This document shows positions 1 through 8,962 of a stretch of 49,642 bases of DNA, piece after piece. The DNA is taken from NCBI GenBank assembly GCA_902634075.1, contig CACPJA010000002.1, positions 1 to 49,642 on the forward strand, in the 5' to 3' direction. The DNA is from an uncultured Gammaproteobacteria bacterium (GTDB lineage Bacteria > Pseudomonadota > Gammaproteobacteria > Steroidobacterales > UBA11654). The notes beneath the pieces were generated by a model, which saw nothing but the letters and a program-made list of their open reading frames with translations, ran no database searches and had not been told where the DNA came from. The position numbers and the translations under genes are program-made. Position 1 is the first letter of the stretch. Every line of letters starts with the position of its first letter.

Positions 1-735
1 ATAGCATCTATAATGGCTCCAGTGATTGCAGAGATTGCTTCCTCCTATGATTATGTGCTTGCACCCTCGACAACCTTTGGAAAAGATATAACACCTAGAG
101 TTTCTGCTCTTTTAGATGTGAGTCAGATCACAGATATTATGGAAGTAATAGACAGCAGAACATTTAAAAGACCAGTTTATGCAGGGAATGCAATCGAGAC
201 AATAGAAGTTAATCCAGACCAAAAAGTTGTTGCCACTGTTCGGCCAGCTTCTTTTAAAGATATCGGAGACTCCAATAATGCTTCGGTAATAAATTTAGAT
301 CTTCCATCTGTTGAGATTCCTACCCACACCAGATTTAAAGGAATACAGTCTGAAGCAAAAGAGCGACCAGATCTTCAAGTAGCCTCAGTAGTTATCTCTG
401 GAGGACGAGGAGTTGGAAGCGCAGAAAATTTTGAGATACTTTACAAGCTTGCTGACAAATTAGGTGCATCTGTTGGCGCTTCTAGAGCCGCAGTGGATGC
501 AGGATATGTGCCTAATGATATGCAGGTTGGACAGACAGGAAAAATAATTGCACCAGATCTCTATTTTGCATTTGGAATATCAGGCGCCATCCAACATATT
601 GCTGGAATAAAAGATGCCGGAACTATTGTTGCAGTTAATAAAGATCCTGATGCCCCTATTTTTGAAATAGCCGATATAGGAATTGTTGCTGATCTTTTTG
701 AATTTATTCCGGATCTTCTCTCAAAATTGGACTAA
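1..735 (+). CDS. etfA: Electron transfer flavoprotein, alpha subunit (5' end outside window)
   Basis: Alpha subunit of the heterodimeric FAD- and AMP-containing ETF, which passes electrons from acyl-CoA and related dehydrogenases to ETF:quinone oxidoreductase. The frame is open from base 1, so the ATG at 13 is probably internal. About 70-80 N-terminal residues would lie upstream. The C-terminal FAD-binding domain is complete: [10 protein letters not shown], then [20 protein letters not shown], then [20 protein letters not shown]. This is the classic ETF-alpha signature. etfB is expected just upstream, but that is inference. A transporter gene follows after 8 bases. Confidence 0.96.
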   Translation: MASIMAPVIAEIASSYDYVLAPSTTFGKDITPRVSALLDVSQITDIMEVIDSRTFKRPVYAGNAIETIEVNPDQKVVATVRPASFKDIGDSNNASVINLDLPSVEIPTHTRFKGIQSEAKERPDLQVASVVISGGRGVGSAENFEILYKLADKLGASVGASRAAVDAGYVPNDMQVGQTGKIIAPDLYFAFGISGAIQHIAGIKDAGTIVAVNKDPDAPIFEIADIGIVADLFEFIPDLLSKLD

Positions 736-743
736 TCCTTCCA

Positions 744-1937
744 GTGCCAAGAAATCGACCCTCAACTCTGTTGCTAGGTTTTGCAAGTGGCATGTCGCCT
801 TTTGCAATGGCTCTAGTTGTCCCTACTTTGGAGCTTTTTGCTCAGCAATACGATGCTCCTTATTCAAAAATACAATTTATTATTTCTGCCTATTTATTTG
901 GTTTAGCTTTAGCTCAACCGATTGTCGGATTTTTATCTGATAAGGTTGGCAGAAGACCTGTAATGATTTACGGCATTATTCTATTTCTAATTGCTTCGTT
1001 TATCTGCCTGAAAGCCGAAACCTTAACAACATTAATTCTTGCTCGATTTATGCAAGGCCTTGGTGCTAGCGTTGGAACTGTTATGTCTAGAGCCATTATC
1101 AGAGATACAACAACGGATAATGATTCTGGTAAACCATTATCGAGAGTAGTTGCCATTATGGGTATGGCACCGATGATAGCGCCCGTGGTTGGTGTTTTAG
1201 CTTTGGAATTTTTTGGCGATCCAAGCGGAATATTTATAGTTACACTTGTTCTGGGAATTCTGATCATCTTCCCAGTGATTCTTTTATTACCCGAGACACT
1301 CGATAAGAATTTGCAAAGGTCTAGAGCAGAGCCTCTCTGGCACCAAAAGTATGCTTTACTTCTTAAATCAAAGATATTCATAGGGTCAACCATGGTTTAT
1401 GGGTTCACCACAGGAAGTTTTTTTGCATTATTGGCTGTTGCCTCAACAGTTTTTGCTAATGATTTGGGAATTGGTGCAAGAGGTTTCGGTATAACCTGGA
1501 GTTGCATGACTTTGCTTTATGCGATTAGCTCATATATCGGTGGAAATTTATCAACACGTATTGGTTTGATGAAGGTTATGAATTATGGCGTAATAATTAA
1601 TCTTGTTGCTGGTTTTTCAATTTACCTCTTAGTTAGCTTTCTTGGCACTAATCTGGTCAGTATTTTAATACCTCTGACACTGATGTTTTTTGCACATGGC
1701 TTTATCGTCTCAATGTCATTAACAAAAGCCGTAAGTAATCGACCTGAAATAGCAGGATCAAGTTCCGGGTTATCAAGTTCAATGGGTCTGGTAACCGGTG
1801 GTTTGTTCAGTATTTTATCAGGGGCACTTTACGCAGGTCAGTTCTTGCCCATTGCATCATTGGTCACTTTATCCACTATACTTTGTGGTCTGAGTTACCT
1901 TTTGATTGCTTCAGGCGAGAAAGAAAATAATAGTTAA
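744..1937 (+). CDS. MFS transporter, Bcr/CflA drug-efflux family
   Basis: 397-residue inner-membrane major facilitator protein with about 12 hydrophobic segments. Two family motifs are visible. Motif A is GFLSDKVGRRPVM, around residues 62-74 between TM2 and TM3. Motif B is RFMQGLGAS, around residues 101-109, with the conserved Arg in TM4. Together with the overall length they point to the Bcr/CflA type (proton-driven efflux of drugs or small metabolites). The substrate cannot be read from sequence. The start is GTG at 744, 8 bases after etfA; an in-frame ATG lies at residue 17. It overlaps the opposing membrane-protein gene by 4 bases at the stop codons. Confidence 0.88.
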   Translation: MPRNRPSTLLLGFASGMSPFAMALVVPTLELFAQQYDAPYSKIQFIISAYLFGLALAQPIVGFLSDKVGRRPVMIYGIILFLIASFICLKAETLTTLILARFMQGLGASVGTVMSRAIIRDTTTDNDSGKPLSRVVAIMGMAPMIAPVVGVLALEFFGDPSGIFIVTLVLGILIIFPVILLLPETLDKNLQRSRAEPLWHQKYALLLKSKIFIGSTMVYGFTTGSFFALLAVASTVFANDLGIGARGFGITWSCMTLLYAISSYIGGNLSTRIGLMKVMNYGVIINLVAGFSIYLLVSFLGTNLVSILIPLTLMFFAHGFIVSMSLTKAVSNRPEIAGSSSGLSSSMGLVTGGLFSILSGALYAGQFLPIASLVTLSTILCGLSYLLIASGEKENNS

Positions 1938-2659
1938 TTAATCCTGAATTCAATAGTTTGCTCTATTACAGAAGCTGTTTGATTAACTGGTAATTTCCCT
2001 GGCTTAGCAACCCCTATCCAGACTTCAACTAAAAGAAGGAACCATATTGTTAAGACAAATATTCTAGCCTTGGATAAACTCTCAGCCATAGCAATATCGT
2101 CCTCTTCATTGATTGTGTCATTAACAATGTTATGGATCCCTTTTATAAACCCACCAATGTATTTTCTAATCATGATTCCGCAAAAGATTAGTCCAGCAAA
2201 AACAATTAACTTAGCTCCTACCCAAGGATCAGCATCAAGTCTGTCAGTGTAATTGAAAGCATAGAAAACTGAGGCAAGAAGAGTAAAGACCATGATCCAG
2301 CGAAAATAGTAATCAACTGTGGTCATTTTTTTCACCAAGTCAGTGCCTTCATTAAAATGTATGTATATCAATGCACAAGTCCAAATTGGCCCAAGTAAAA
2401 TAATGCCAACCATCTGCCAGAGTGGATGATCAATGCCGTAATAATGAGTCAAGATACCGCCCACTGTGAGCATCATACTCAAGCATAGCCTGGGAATAAG
2501 ATCTAAATTCATCATGATTTTGCCCGCGGTTTGCCTAGCTTCTCGCGTGAGATTTTTATTGATAGCAAAACCACTGGAATAAAAGACTCCAATGTCTCCT
2601 CCTAACCAATAAGCAAAAAGTAATAGATGCATTAATAATGCTATATCTTCTCCTGACAT
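1934..2659 (-). CDS. Uncharacterised six-TM integral membrane protein
   Basis: 241 residues with about six hydrophobic segments: roughly 5-26, 52-72, 80-100, 116-136, 147-165 and 198-218. A His near the start of TM1 (LLMHLLLFAYWLGGDIG) and another polar stretch after TM4 recall small haem- or metal-handling membrane proteins, but no family is recognised with confidence. The ATG is preceded by AGGGGG at good spacing. It is the last gene of a minus-strand run starting at the TRAP genes, 17 bases after the MDR reductase, so it may be co-transcribed with them. Confidence 0.75.
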   Translation of the reverse strand: MSGEDIALLMHLLLFAYWLGGDIGVFYSSGFAINKNLTREARQTAGKIMMNLDLIPRLCLSMMLTVGGILTHYYGIDHPLWQMVGIILLGPIWTCALIYIHFNEGTDLVKKMTTVDYYFRWIMVFTLLASVFYAFNYTDRLDADPWVGAKLIVFAGLIFCGIMIRKYIGGFIKGIHNIVNDTINEEDDIAMAESLSKARIFVLTIWFLLLVEVWIGVAKPGKLPVNQTASVIEQTIEFRIN

Positions 2660-2676
2660 TTTAACCCCCTAATATG

Positions 2677-3675
2677 TTATTGAATTGTGACGATGGTTTT
2701 ACCAAAGTTCTCTCCTCTCATCAGCTTACAAAATTGAGCAGGAGCGTTATCTAAGCCAAAAACCTCATCCTCTATATAATCTATTTTACCTGCTTTTAAC
2801 CAATCAGAAGCAATAGAAATAAAATCATCTTGTTTATCGTAATGATCGTATACAACGACCCCTCTTATAGTAGCTCTAGATCCAACAATAGGCCCTAGAT
2901 TTGGACCAGGTGGTGGAGAATCTAGATTGTATTGGGTCATGAATCCGCATAAAACTATTCGAGCATGCATAGCTAGATTTCTTGTCATAATATTCAGTGT
3001 CTCTCCACCAACATTATCAAAATAAATATCCACACCTTCTGGGCAAAGATCTTTGAGACGATCTTCAATGTTTTCAGTCTTATAATTAATGCAATCAATG
3101 AACCCAAATTTATCTTTGACAACAGAGCATTTCTCTTCACTTCCAGCTATACCAATAGCCTTGGCACCATATATTTGTGCAATCTGGCCCACCATGCAAC
3201 CGACAGGACCACTAGCTGCTGAAACCACCACGTGATCACCTTCCTTTGGTTCTCCATACACTGTCAATCCTGCGTAAGCAGTCAACCCGGGCATTCCCAA
3301 GATGCCTAAGGCGGTGCTTAAGGGAGCCATTGACGGGTCCAATTTTCTTACGCCTTCACCATCGGAAACACCAAATTCTTGCCAGCCATTTGAGCAAACG
3401 ACAATATCCCCTTCATTGAAATCAGTGTGATTAGATTTGACTACTTCAGAAACTGTCCTGCCAACAATTGTGTCTCCCACATTTACTTTTTCTGAGTAAA
3501 TGTGTCTTCCAGTTATTACTCCACGTATATATGGGTCAAGAGAGAGATGAACGGTTTTAGTTAATATTTGGTTTTTGGTGATTTCAGGAATGTTTGTTTC
3601 GATAGTATCGAAGTCGGTAACTTCGGGAATCCCTATAGGATTCTTTTTAAGAATGATCTGTTTATTGGTGCTCAA
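2677..3675 (-). CDS. NADP-dependent MDR-family oxidoreductase (CurA/prostaglandin-reductase type)
   Basis: 332-residue zinc-independent medium-chain reductase that would reduce activated C=C bonds with NADPH. The N-terminal half has the family's LSLDPYIRG motif. The Rossmann half carries VVSAASGPVGCMVGQIA and YFDNVGGETLN, and there are no zinc-ligand cysteine clusters. Length and motifs match CurA/YncB-like proteins. The start is TTG at 3675, chosen because MSTNKQIILKKNP aligns with the family N-terminus. There is no Shine-Dalgarno. It lies in the same frame as the upstream peroxiredoxin, only two codons after its TAG, so translation may depend on re-initiation. Confidence 0.88.
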   Translation of the reverse strand: MSTNKQIILKKNPIGIPEVTDFDTIETNIPEITKNQILTKTVHLSLDPYIRGVITGRHIYSEKVNVGDTIVGRTVSEVVKSNHTDFNEGDIVVCSNGWQEFGVSDGEGVRKLDPSMAPLSTALGILGMPGLTAYAGLTVYGEPKEGDHVVVSAASGPVGCMVGQIAQIYGAKAIGIAGSEEKCSVVKDKFGFIDCINYKTENIEDRLKDLCPEGVDIYFDNVGGETLNIMTRNLAMHARIVLCGFMTQYNLDSPPPGPNLGPIVGSRATIRGVVVYDHYDKQDDFISIASDWLKAGKIDYIEDEVFGLDNAPAQFCKLMRGENFGKTIVTIQ

Positions 3676-3681
3676 GTTGAA

Positions 3682-4164
3682 CTAGAGTTGATCAATCATA
3701 TAATCACAACTACTGACTTTAAATTCACCACCGTCCTCAATATTTAGAATTTCCACTTCTCCGTCATTCACCACTATAGAGAATCTTTGTGATCGAGTGC
3801 CCATTCCAAAGCCAGAGGCATCTAATTCTAGGCCTAATGCTGAGGTAAATTCTCCATTACCATCTGAGAGCATTAAAACTTTTCCTTCTGCGTTTTGACT
3901 TTTCCCCCAGGCGTCCATAACGAAAACATCATTAACTGCCATACAAGCCACAGTATCTATTCCTTTGTTGGTGAGCTCATCAGCCTTTTCTACAAAACCA
4001 GGTAGATGTTGAAGAGAACAAGTTGGTGTAAAAGCCCCTGGAACAGCAAATAAAGCCACTCTTTTACCCTCAAACAAATCTGCATAGCCTACAGGCTTAG
4101 GTCCTTCTTCACTCATTGTTGTAAAATTCACATTTGGAATTCTATCTCCTACAATTATGGTCAT
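3682..4164 (-). CDS. Peroxiredoxin, Prx5/AhpE-like thiol peroxidase
   Basis: 160-residue cytoplasmic peroxidase that reduces hydrogen peroxide or alkyl hydroperoxides using thioredoxin or glutaredoxin/glutathione. The catalytic motif PGAFTPTCS places the peroxidatic Cys at residue 49; the other Cys residues are near 97 and 153. The start at 4164 (MTIIVGDRIP) follows AAGGAG at good spacing. A longer frame to 4236 adds residues that do not match the family and would run into the upstream gene. It follows the TRAP large permease by 64 bases and is probably in the same transcript. Confidence 0.93.
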   Translation of the reverse strand: MTIIVGDRIPNVNFTTMSEEGPKPVGYADLFEGKRVALFAVPGAFTPTCSLQHLPGFVEKADELTNKGIDTVACMAVNDVFVMDAWGKSQNAEGKVLMLSDGNGEFTSALGLELDASGFGMGTRSQRFSIVVNDGEVEILNIEDGGEFKVSSCDYMIDQL

Positions 4165-4228
4165 TATTTTCTCCTTAATTTTTTCTCTAGACTGGAATGA
4201 GTCTATAGATATTTTATTACACTGGCGT

Positions 4229-5488
4229 TCATTCAACCATAAATAATGCTATTTTAGGCACAAAAGAAACAATTAATAATCCAGTAAGCATGATCAGCAG
4301 AAAAGGTATTGTTGCTTTGCATACCGTCCAAAACTTTTCTTTAAAAACTCCCATAGCCACAATTAGGTTAAGACCTAATGGTGGGGTTAAATAGCCTATC
4401 TCGAGGTTCATGACCATAATAATTCCAAAATGTACTGGGTCTATACCTTGAGAGCTTGCAATGGGTCCTAACATTGGAGCAAGTATTAATATCGCTGAAC
4501 CAATATCAATAATGCAACCTATCAGAATCAAAAATAGGTTGATGCCCAATAACGCTGTTGTGGGATTATCAATTCTCTGACTCATCCAGCCTACTAAGTT
4601 TTGTGGGACTTCTTCATAGGTTAGAAAAACATTTAAACTTAGTGCAATCATTAACACTGGAAAGAGAGATCCAAGAAGCTTAGTAGTTTCTGCTATGACA
4701 TCAAACAAGATTTCCCATTTCATCTCTTTATGGATAAATGTTTCCACAATAATTGAATAAACAACTGCAACAGCAGCTGATTCCGTAGCAGTAAAATAGC
4801 CCGTATATATACCGCCCAAGATAATGATGGGCATCAATAAAGCCCAGATTCCTTTTTTGAGAGACGTTAGTATGTAATTTAAGTTCCATGAACTTTCTCT
4901 GTGAGAAAAATTTTGCAGCATTGCATACCCAAGCATCAATATTGTTAAAAGTAACGCTGGACCAATACCAGCAATGAATAAATCCCCTATCGAAGTTTGG
5001 GTCATGATCCCGTATAAGATAAGTGGAATACTTGGGGGTACAACTATGCCAAGTGTCCCCGCTGCACAGAGAGCTCCTAAAGCAAAACTTTTTGGATAAC
5101 CGGCATTAATAAGCGCTGGATACATGAGTGTTCCGATAGCCAGTAAAGTTACGGTACCTGATCCAGAAACTGCAGCAAATGCGGCACAGGAGAGAATCGT
5201 TGCAATAGCTAGGCCTCCCGGTATTGGTGCAGTAAGTGATTTCATTAAGTCAATTAGTCTTGAAGCCATCCCTCCCCTCGACATTATATTTCCAGCCAGA
5301 ATAAATAGAGGGATTGAGAGAAGAATGTCTTTATTGGCAGCGTCCCATGCATCGACAACAATATTACTGATTACCCCGTCACCAAAAGCCCAATAAGCAT
5401 AAGCAGTTGCTGTTCCAAGGATCACAATAAGGTTTTGTCTTAAAAGGAATAAAACAATAATAATAATAGGTAGAAAAGCTGCTGCCAT
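4229..5488 (-). CDS. dctM: TRAP transporter large permease (DctM type)
   Basis: 419-residue, very hydrophobic inner-membrane protein with about 11-12 TM segments. It is the channel-forming subunit of a tripartite ATP-independent periplasmic transporter, which imports organic acids using a sodium or proton gradient. Family patterns visible are IPLFILAGNIMSRGG near residue 60, PPSIPLILYGIMTQTSIGDLF, and the repeated second-half pattern ending in EIGYLTPPLGLNL. Its ATG overlaps the stop of the small permease (ATGA), so the two are translationally coupled. No periplasmic binding protein gene is adjacent. Confidence 0.95.
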   Translation of the reverse strand: MAAAFLPIIIIVLFLLRQNLIVILGTATAYAYWAFGDGVISNIVVDAWDAANKDILLSIPLFILAGNIMSRGGMASRLIDLMKSLTAPIPGGLAIATILSCAAFAAVSGSGTVTLLAIGTLMYPALINAGYPKSFALGALCAAGTLGIVVPPSIPLILYGIMTQTSIGDLFIAGIGPALLLTILMLGYAMLQNFSHRESSWNLNYILTSLKKGIWALLMPIIILGGIYTGYFTATESAAVAVVYSIIVETFIHKEMKWEILFDVIAETTKLLGSLFPVLMIALSLNVFLTYEEVPQNLVGWMSQRIDNPTTALLGINLFLILIGCIIDIGSAILILAPMLGPIASSQGIDPVHFGIIMVMNLEIGYLTPPLGLNLIVAMGVFKEKFWTVCKATIPFLLIMLTGLLIVSFVPKIALFMVE

Positions 5489-6000
5489 CAGACTTCCTCC
5501 GAAACAAGCTCTTCAGTTGCGTTGTTTATAGGTCTAAGGCTAGGATAGAAGGTGTAGATTAAATGTCTTATAGAGGTAAGAAAAAAAGCAAGGGGAATGA
5601 TAGCTTGAAAGGGCCATATCGCTATTCTTAAGACAATCGATTGAACATTATCATCAAAGGTTTCGATCACCACCTGAGCAGCAACTATTGAAAATAATAA
5701 ACAAAATACAAACATTAACCCTTCTTGGCATCGCTCAAGAAAGGGTTCCCAAGTTTTAGGAAGCCAATTGTCTGCAAATTTTGGCCTTAGGTGTGCAGCT
5801 TCTGACGAGGCAACACCAAGGCCAAACATAACAACAAAAAGGTTTGCGTAAACACCAATTTGTCTTGACCAATGTAATCCTGCTCCTGTTAGCTCTCTTA
5901 GAGCGACATCTGCAAACATAACAGTAACGAGGATCATAAATGCAGCAAAAGTGATCCATTTTTCAAATTGAGTTAATTTATTTAATATTTTTTCTGCCAC
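5488..6000 (-). CDS. dctQ: TRAP transporter small permease (DctQ type)
   Basis: 170-residue membrane protein with four predicted TM segments, the standard size for the DctQ subunit that pairs with DctM. A characteristic feature is a Trp/Arg-rich link around residues 40-46 (GLHWSRQIGVY). It is the first gene of the minus-strand cluster, divergent from the aldehyde dehydrogenase across 72 bases, where the promoters should lie. No dctP-type solute-binding protein gene is seen in the window. Confidence 0.9.
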   Translation of the reverse strand: MAEKILNKLTQFEKWITFAAFMILVTVMFADVALRELTGAGLHWSRQIGVYANLFVVMFGLGVASSEAAHLRPKFADNWLPKTWEPFLERCQEGLMFVFCLLFSIVAAQVVIETFDDNVQSIVLRIAIWPFQAIIPLAFFLTSIRHLIYTFYPSLRPINNATEELVSEEV

Positions 6001-6072
6001 GATATTAATCTGGGATAAATCTTAAATCATTGTAAACTATGAACTCTAACAATTTGAAATAATGAGGTAATC

Positions 6073-7578
6073 ATGGCAGAAGCTCAAGAAATCAATATAT
6101 CTAATCAAGCAAGAGAATTTTTGGATTCCAATCACCAGCTCCTAATTAACGGTGAATGGGTTGCATCAAAATCAGGCGATAAGATTGCAGTTATCGACCC
6201 AGCAACAGAAGAACAGATCTCAGAAGTAGATGCTGGTAATGCTGAAGATATTAATGATGCAGTAGCTGCAGCAAGGTCAGCTTTAACAGGAGAATGGTCA
6301 AAGATCCCTTCTCACGATCGCGCTCAAATATTGAATAAATTAGCAGATGAAATTGAGATGAATTTTGATGTTTTATCTGAACTTGAGGTTTTAGACAATG
6401 GAATGCCGATGCCTTTGGCTCAATACTCCATAGCAAGCCATGGAACTGCTCTCTTGAGATATTACGCGAGTTGGGCAACGAAGATTCATGGCAGTACCAT
6501 ACCGGTTTCGCCTGGTGGTGCAATGAACGGTGAATCTATTACATATACTCGTCGTGAGCCTATTGGAGTGGTTGGTGCAATCATTCCTTGGAATTCACCT
6601 CTAATTTTTGCCATCTTAAAATTAACCCCTGCTCTAGCTGCAGGATGTACCGTGATTCTAAAACCCGCAGAGTTAACCCCAATGACAGCACTTTTTTTAG
6701 GAGAACTTATAAGGAATTCAGGAATTCCTAAGGGTGTTGTCAATATAGTTACTGGATATGGAGAAACTGCAGGAGCAGCTTTAACTGAACACCACGATGT
6801 TGATAAAATTGCTTTTACTGGGTCAACTGAGGTGGGAAAGAAGATTGTTGAGGCTTCAATTGGCAACTTAAAGAAGGTTACCCTTGAATTGGGAGGTAAA
6901 AGTCCAGTGGTTGTTTTTCCTGATGCAGATTTGGAGAAAGTAATACCAGGTGCTGCCAGAGCTTGTTTTTTCTTGCAGGGACAAAATTGTATGGCAGGAA
7001 CAAGACTCTTTGTTCATAAAGATATCTATGAGCCTGTTTTAGCAGGAGTAAAAGAAATGGCAGAGGCTTTTACGATAGGACACGGTTTAATTCCAACCAA
7101 TGACTTTGGTCCATTGATATCAGCGACTCAAAAGAAACGAGTTATGGAATATATCCAAATCGGTAAAGACGAAGGCGCTGATCTTTTATCGGGCGGTGAA
7201 TCAGTTGGCGATAAAGGTTATTTTGTTCAACCAACAATTTTTTCTAATGTTAAAGGCGATATGCGGATCGCCAGAGAGGAAATATTCGGCCCGGTTCTAT
7301 GCGCTGAATCATTTGATGATTCAGACCTTGAAACTATTGCTAATAAAGCCAACAACACCAGTTACGGTCTATCTGGAAGTGTTTGGACACAAGACATTTC
7401 TGTTGCTCATAAGATGGCAATGTTGATTGACTCTGGTCAGGTAAGCATTAATTGTCACGCAGCTGTTGATCCAGCGATTCCTTTTGGTGGTAATAAACAA
7501 TCGGGTTGGGGTAGAGAATTTGGTAAAGAAGGACTTGAGCCTTATCTTAAAACTAAGGCAACTACTGTCATTTTTTAG
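6073..7578 (+). CDS. Aldehyde dehydrogenase family protein
   Basis: 501-residue NAD(P)-dependent dehydrogenase that oxidises an aldehyde to its acid. Key residues are present: oxyanion Asn174 (IPWNSP), general base Glu272 (LELGGKSP) and nucleophile Cys306 (QGQNC). FTGSTEVG binds the cofactor, and the C-terminal PFGGNKQSGWGRE motif is intact. The cytosolic soluble form is complete. The exact substrate is not readable. Being divergent from a TRAP transporter and tail-to-tail with an SDR suggests catabolism of an imported carbonyl or acid compound. That link is inference. Confidence 0.95.
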   Translation: MAEAQEINISNQAREFLDSNHQLLINGEWVASKSGDKIAVIDPATEEQISEVDAGNAEDINDAVAAARSALTGEWSKIPSHDRAQILNKLADEIEMNFDVLSELEVLDNGMPMPLAQYSIASHGTALLRYYASWATKIHGSTIPVSPGGAMNGESITYTRREPIGVVGAIIPWNSPLIFAILKLTPALAAGCTVILKPAELTPMTALFLGELIRNSGIPKGVVNIVTGYGETAGAALTEHHDVDKIAFTGSTEVGKKIVEASIGNLKKVTLELGGKSPVVVFPDADLEKVIPGAARACFFLQGQNCMAGTRLFVHKDIYEPVLAGVKEMAEAFTIGHGLIPTNDFGPLISATQKKRVMEYIQIGKDEGADLLSGGESVGDKGYFVQPTIFSNVKGDMRIAREEIFGPVLCAESFDDSDLETIANKANNTSYGLSGSVWTQDISVAHKMAMLIDSGQVSINCHAAVDPAIPFGGNKQSGWGREFGKEGLEPYLKTKATTVIF

Positions 7579-7579
7579 C

Positions 7580-8290
7580 TTACCACGCGACCTCTTCCCC
7601 AAATCGGTCTAAGAATTTTCCGCTATCTTTAGCTGTGATGTTCTCAAACATTTCTTGTTGTTGCTCGACGCTTTCTGCTGGCTCTATTTCAGCTTCATCA
7701 CCGCCCAAATAAGTTTTACACCAACCGGGAGCTAAAGCAATTACAGTTAGATCATTCCAGTCAACAGACATGCCCTTTGAGATGATATTTAAAGATGACT
7801 TACTGGCACGGTAGGAGTAAAAACCGCCAAAGTTATTCTGTTCTACAGAGCCTAAATCGCTAGACATCATAATAAGAATCTTTTTATCGCTTCTAGCGAC
7901 ATGGTCGTGGAAGGCAGTTGCAATTTTAAAAGGCGAGAGAAGATTTACTTCTAGAATATCTCTCCAAATCTGATAATCCATGCTATCTATTTTCTGGTAT
8001 CCCATTGCACCCGGCACACCCATAGGTCCTGTTGTCCCTGCATTATTAATAAGTATGTCAATAGCTTCATCACTGTATTTTTCAGCTAACTCCTCTATTC
8101 GATTATGATCAACAACTTCAAGCTGCTCAATAATGAAGCTATCGCCATGTTTTTTTTGGAGTTCTTTTAGCTCATTGGCTTGTTCTGGGTTCCTAGCACA
8201 AGCAATTACTTTCCAGCCCTTTTCGGCGTATTGTTTTACATGTTCGTAACCGAGTCCCCTATTGGCTCCTGTAACAAAAACGGTTGGCAT
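7580..8290 (-). CDS. Short-chain dehydrogenase/reductase (SDR)
   Basis: 236-residue classical-type SDR that oxidises or reduces a carbonyl/alcohol with NAD(P). It has the nucleotide-binding TGANRGLG at residues 7-14, NNAG at 82-85, the catalytic Ser near 143-144 and the YRASK pair Tyr160/Lys164. The ATG follows GGAG with good spacing. It converges with the aldehyde dehydrogenase; the two stops are 1 base apart. The substrate is unknown. The C-terminus is slightly longer and more acidic than minimal SDRs. Confidence 0.92.
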   Translation of the reverse strand: MPTVFVTGANRGLGYEHVKQYAEKGWKVIACARNPEQANELKELQKKHGDSFIIEQLEVVDHNRIEELAEKYSDEAIDILINNAGTTGPMGVPGAMGYQKIDSMDYQIWRDILEVNLLSPFKIATAFHDHVARSDKKILIMMSSDLGSVEQNNFGGFYSYRASKSSLNIISKGMSVDWNDLTVIALAPGWCKTYLGGDEAEIEPAESVEQQQEMFENITAKDSGKFLDRFGEEVAW

Positions 8291-8373
8291 TATATTCTCC
8301 TTTAAGCAATTGGTATAAGTATAATAATATCAAGAAATAATATTTAATGATGATACTTAAATGAGGAAAAAAA

Positions 8374-8958
8374 ATGACACAACCTAAACACATATCTGCC
8401 TTAAGCATCACCCAGAATATTGATACCACAAGCTTAAAACAAGAAACCCAAGACTATTTTGATTTATGCAATGAAAAACTAGGGTTTGTGCCTAATGTGT
8501 TACTGGCTTATTCACACGATGAGGCTAAACTCGATCACTTTATGGGCTTTTATAATAATTTAATGTTAAGCGAATCTGGTTTAACAAAACTTGAAAGAGA
8601 AATGATAGCGGTTGTCGTGTCTTCTTATAATCATTGTTACTATTGTCTCGTAGCTCATGGGGCAGCAGTTAGGCATATGTCTGATGACCCGATGCTGGGT
8701 GAACTGCTGGTGATGAATTATCGAGCTGCAGAATTATCAGAACGCCATAGAGCCATGCTCGATTTTACCTGGAAATTATCTGAATCACCTGAAAAAATTA
8801 CTGAGGAAGACAGAGAAGCATTAAGAGAAAAGGGATTTAACGATCAAGATATTTGGGATATTTCAGCAGTTGCTGCTTTTTTTAATATGACAAATAGAAT
8901 GTCTTTAGCCATAGATCTTATGCCTAATACTGATTATCATGCTAAAGATAGGGTATAG
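8374..8958 (+). CDS. Peroxidase-related protein, AhpD/carboxymuconolactone-decarboxylase-like
   Basis: 194-residue all-helical protein of the AhpD-like superfamily. The redox motif is Glu75, then C88-Y-Y-C91 with His95 (HCYYCLVAHG). This is the family's CxxCxxxH arrangement, in which the cysteines act in peroxide or disulfide chemistry. The length fits the 'uncharacterised peroxidase-related enzyme' subgroup rather than short CMD proteins. The ATG follows GAGGAAAA. The MscS gene follows by 4 bases, so they probably form a two-gene operon. Confidence 0.88.
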   Translation: MTQPKHISALSITQNIDTTSLKQETQDYFDLCNEKLGFVPNVLLAYSHDEAKLDHFMGFYNNLMLSESGLTKLEREMIAVVVSSYNHCYYCLVAHGAAVRHMSDDPMLGELLVMNYRAAELSERHRAMLDFTWKLSESPEKITEEDREALREKGFNDQDIWDISAVAAFFNMTNRMSLAIDLMPNTDYHAKDRV

Positions 8959-8962
8959 ATAA

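Noticed and set aside
968..1393. 141-residue frame on the minus strand inside the MFS gene
   Set aside because: It is antisense to a conserved membrane protein, has no ribosome binding site or homology; a frame shadow.
4165..4236. N-terminal extension of the peroxiredoxin
   Set aside because: The extra 24 residues do not resemble the family, overlap dctM, and the internal ATG at 4164 has a good AAGGAG.
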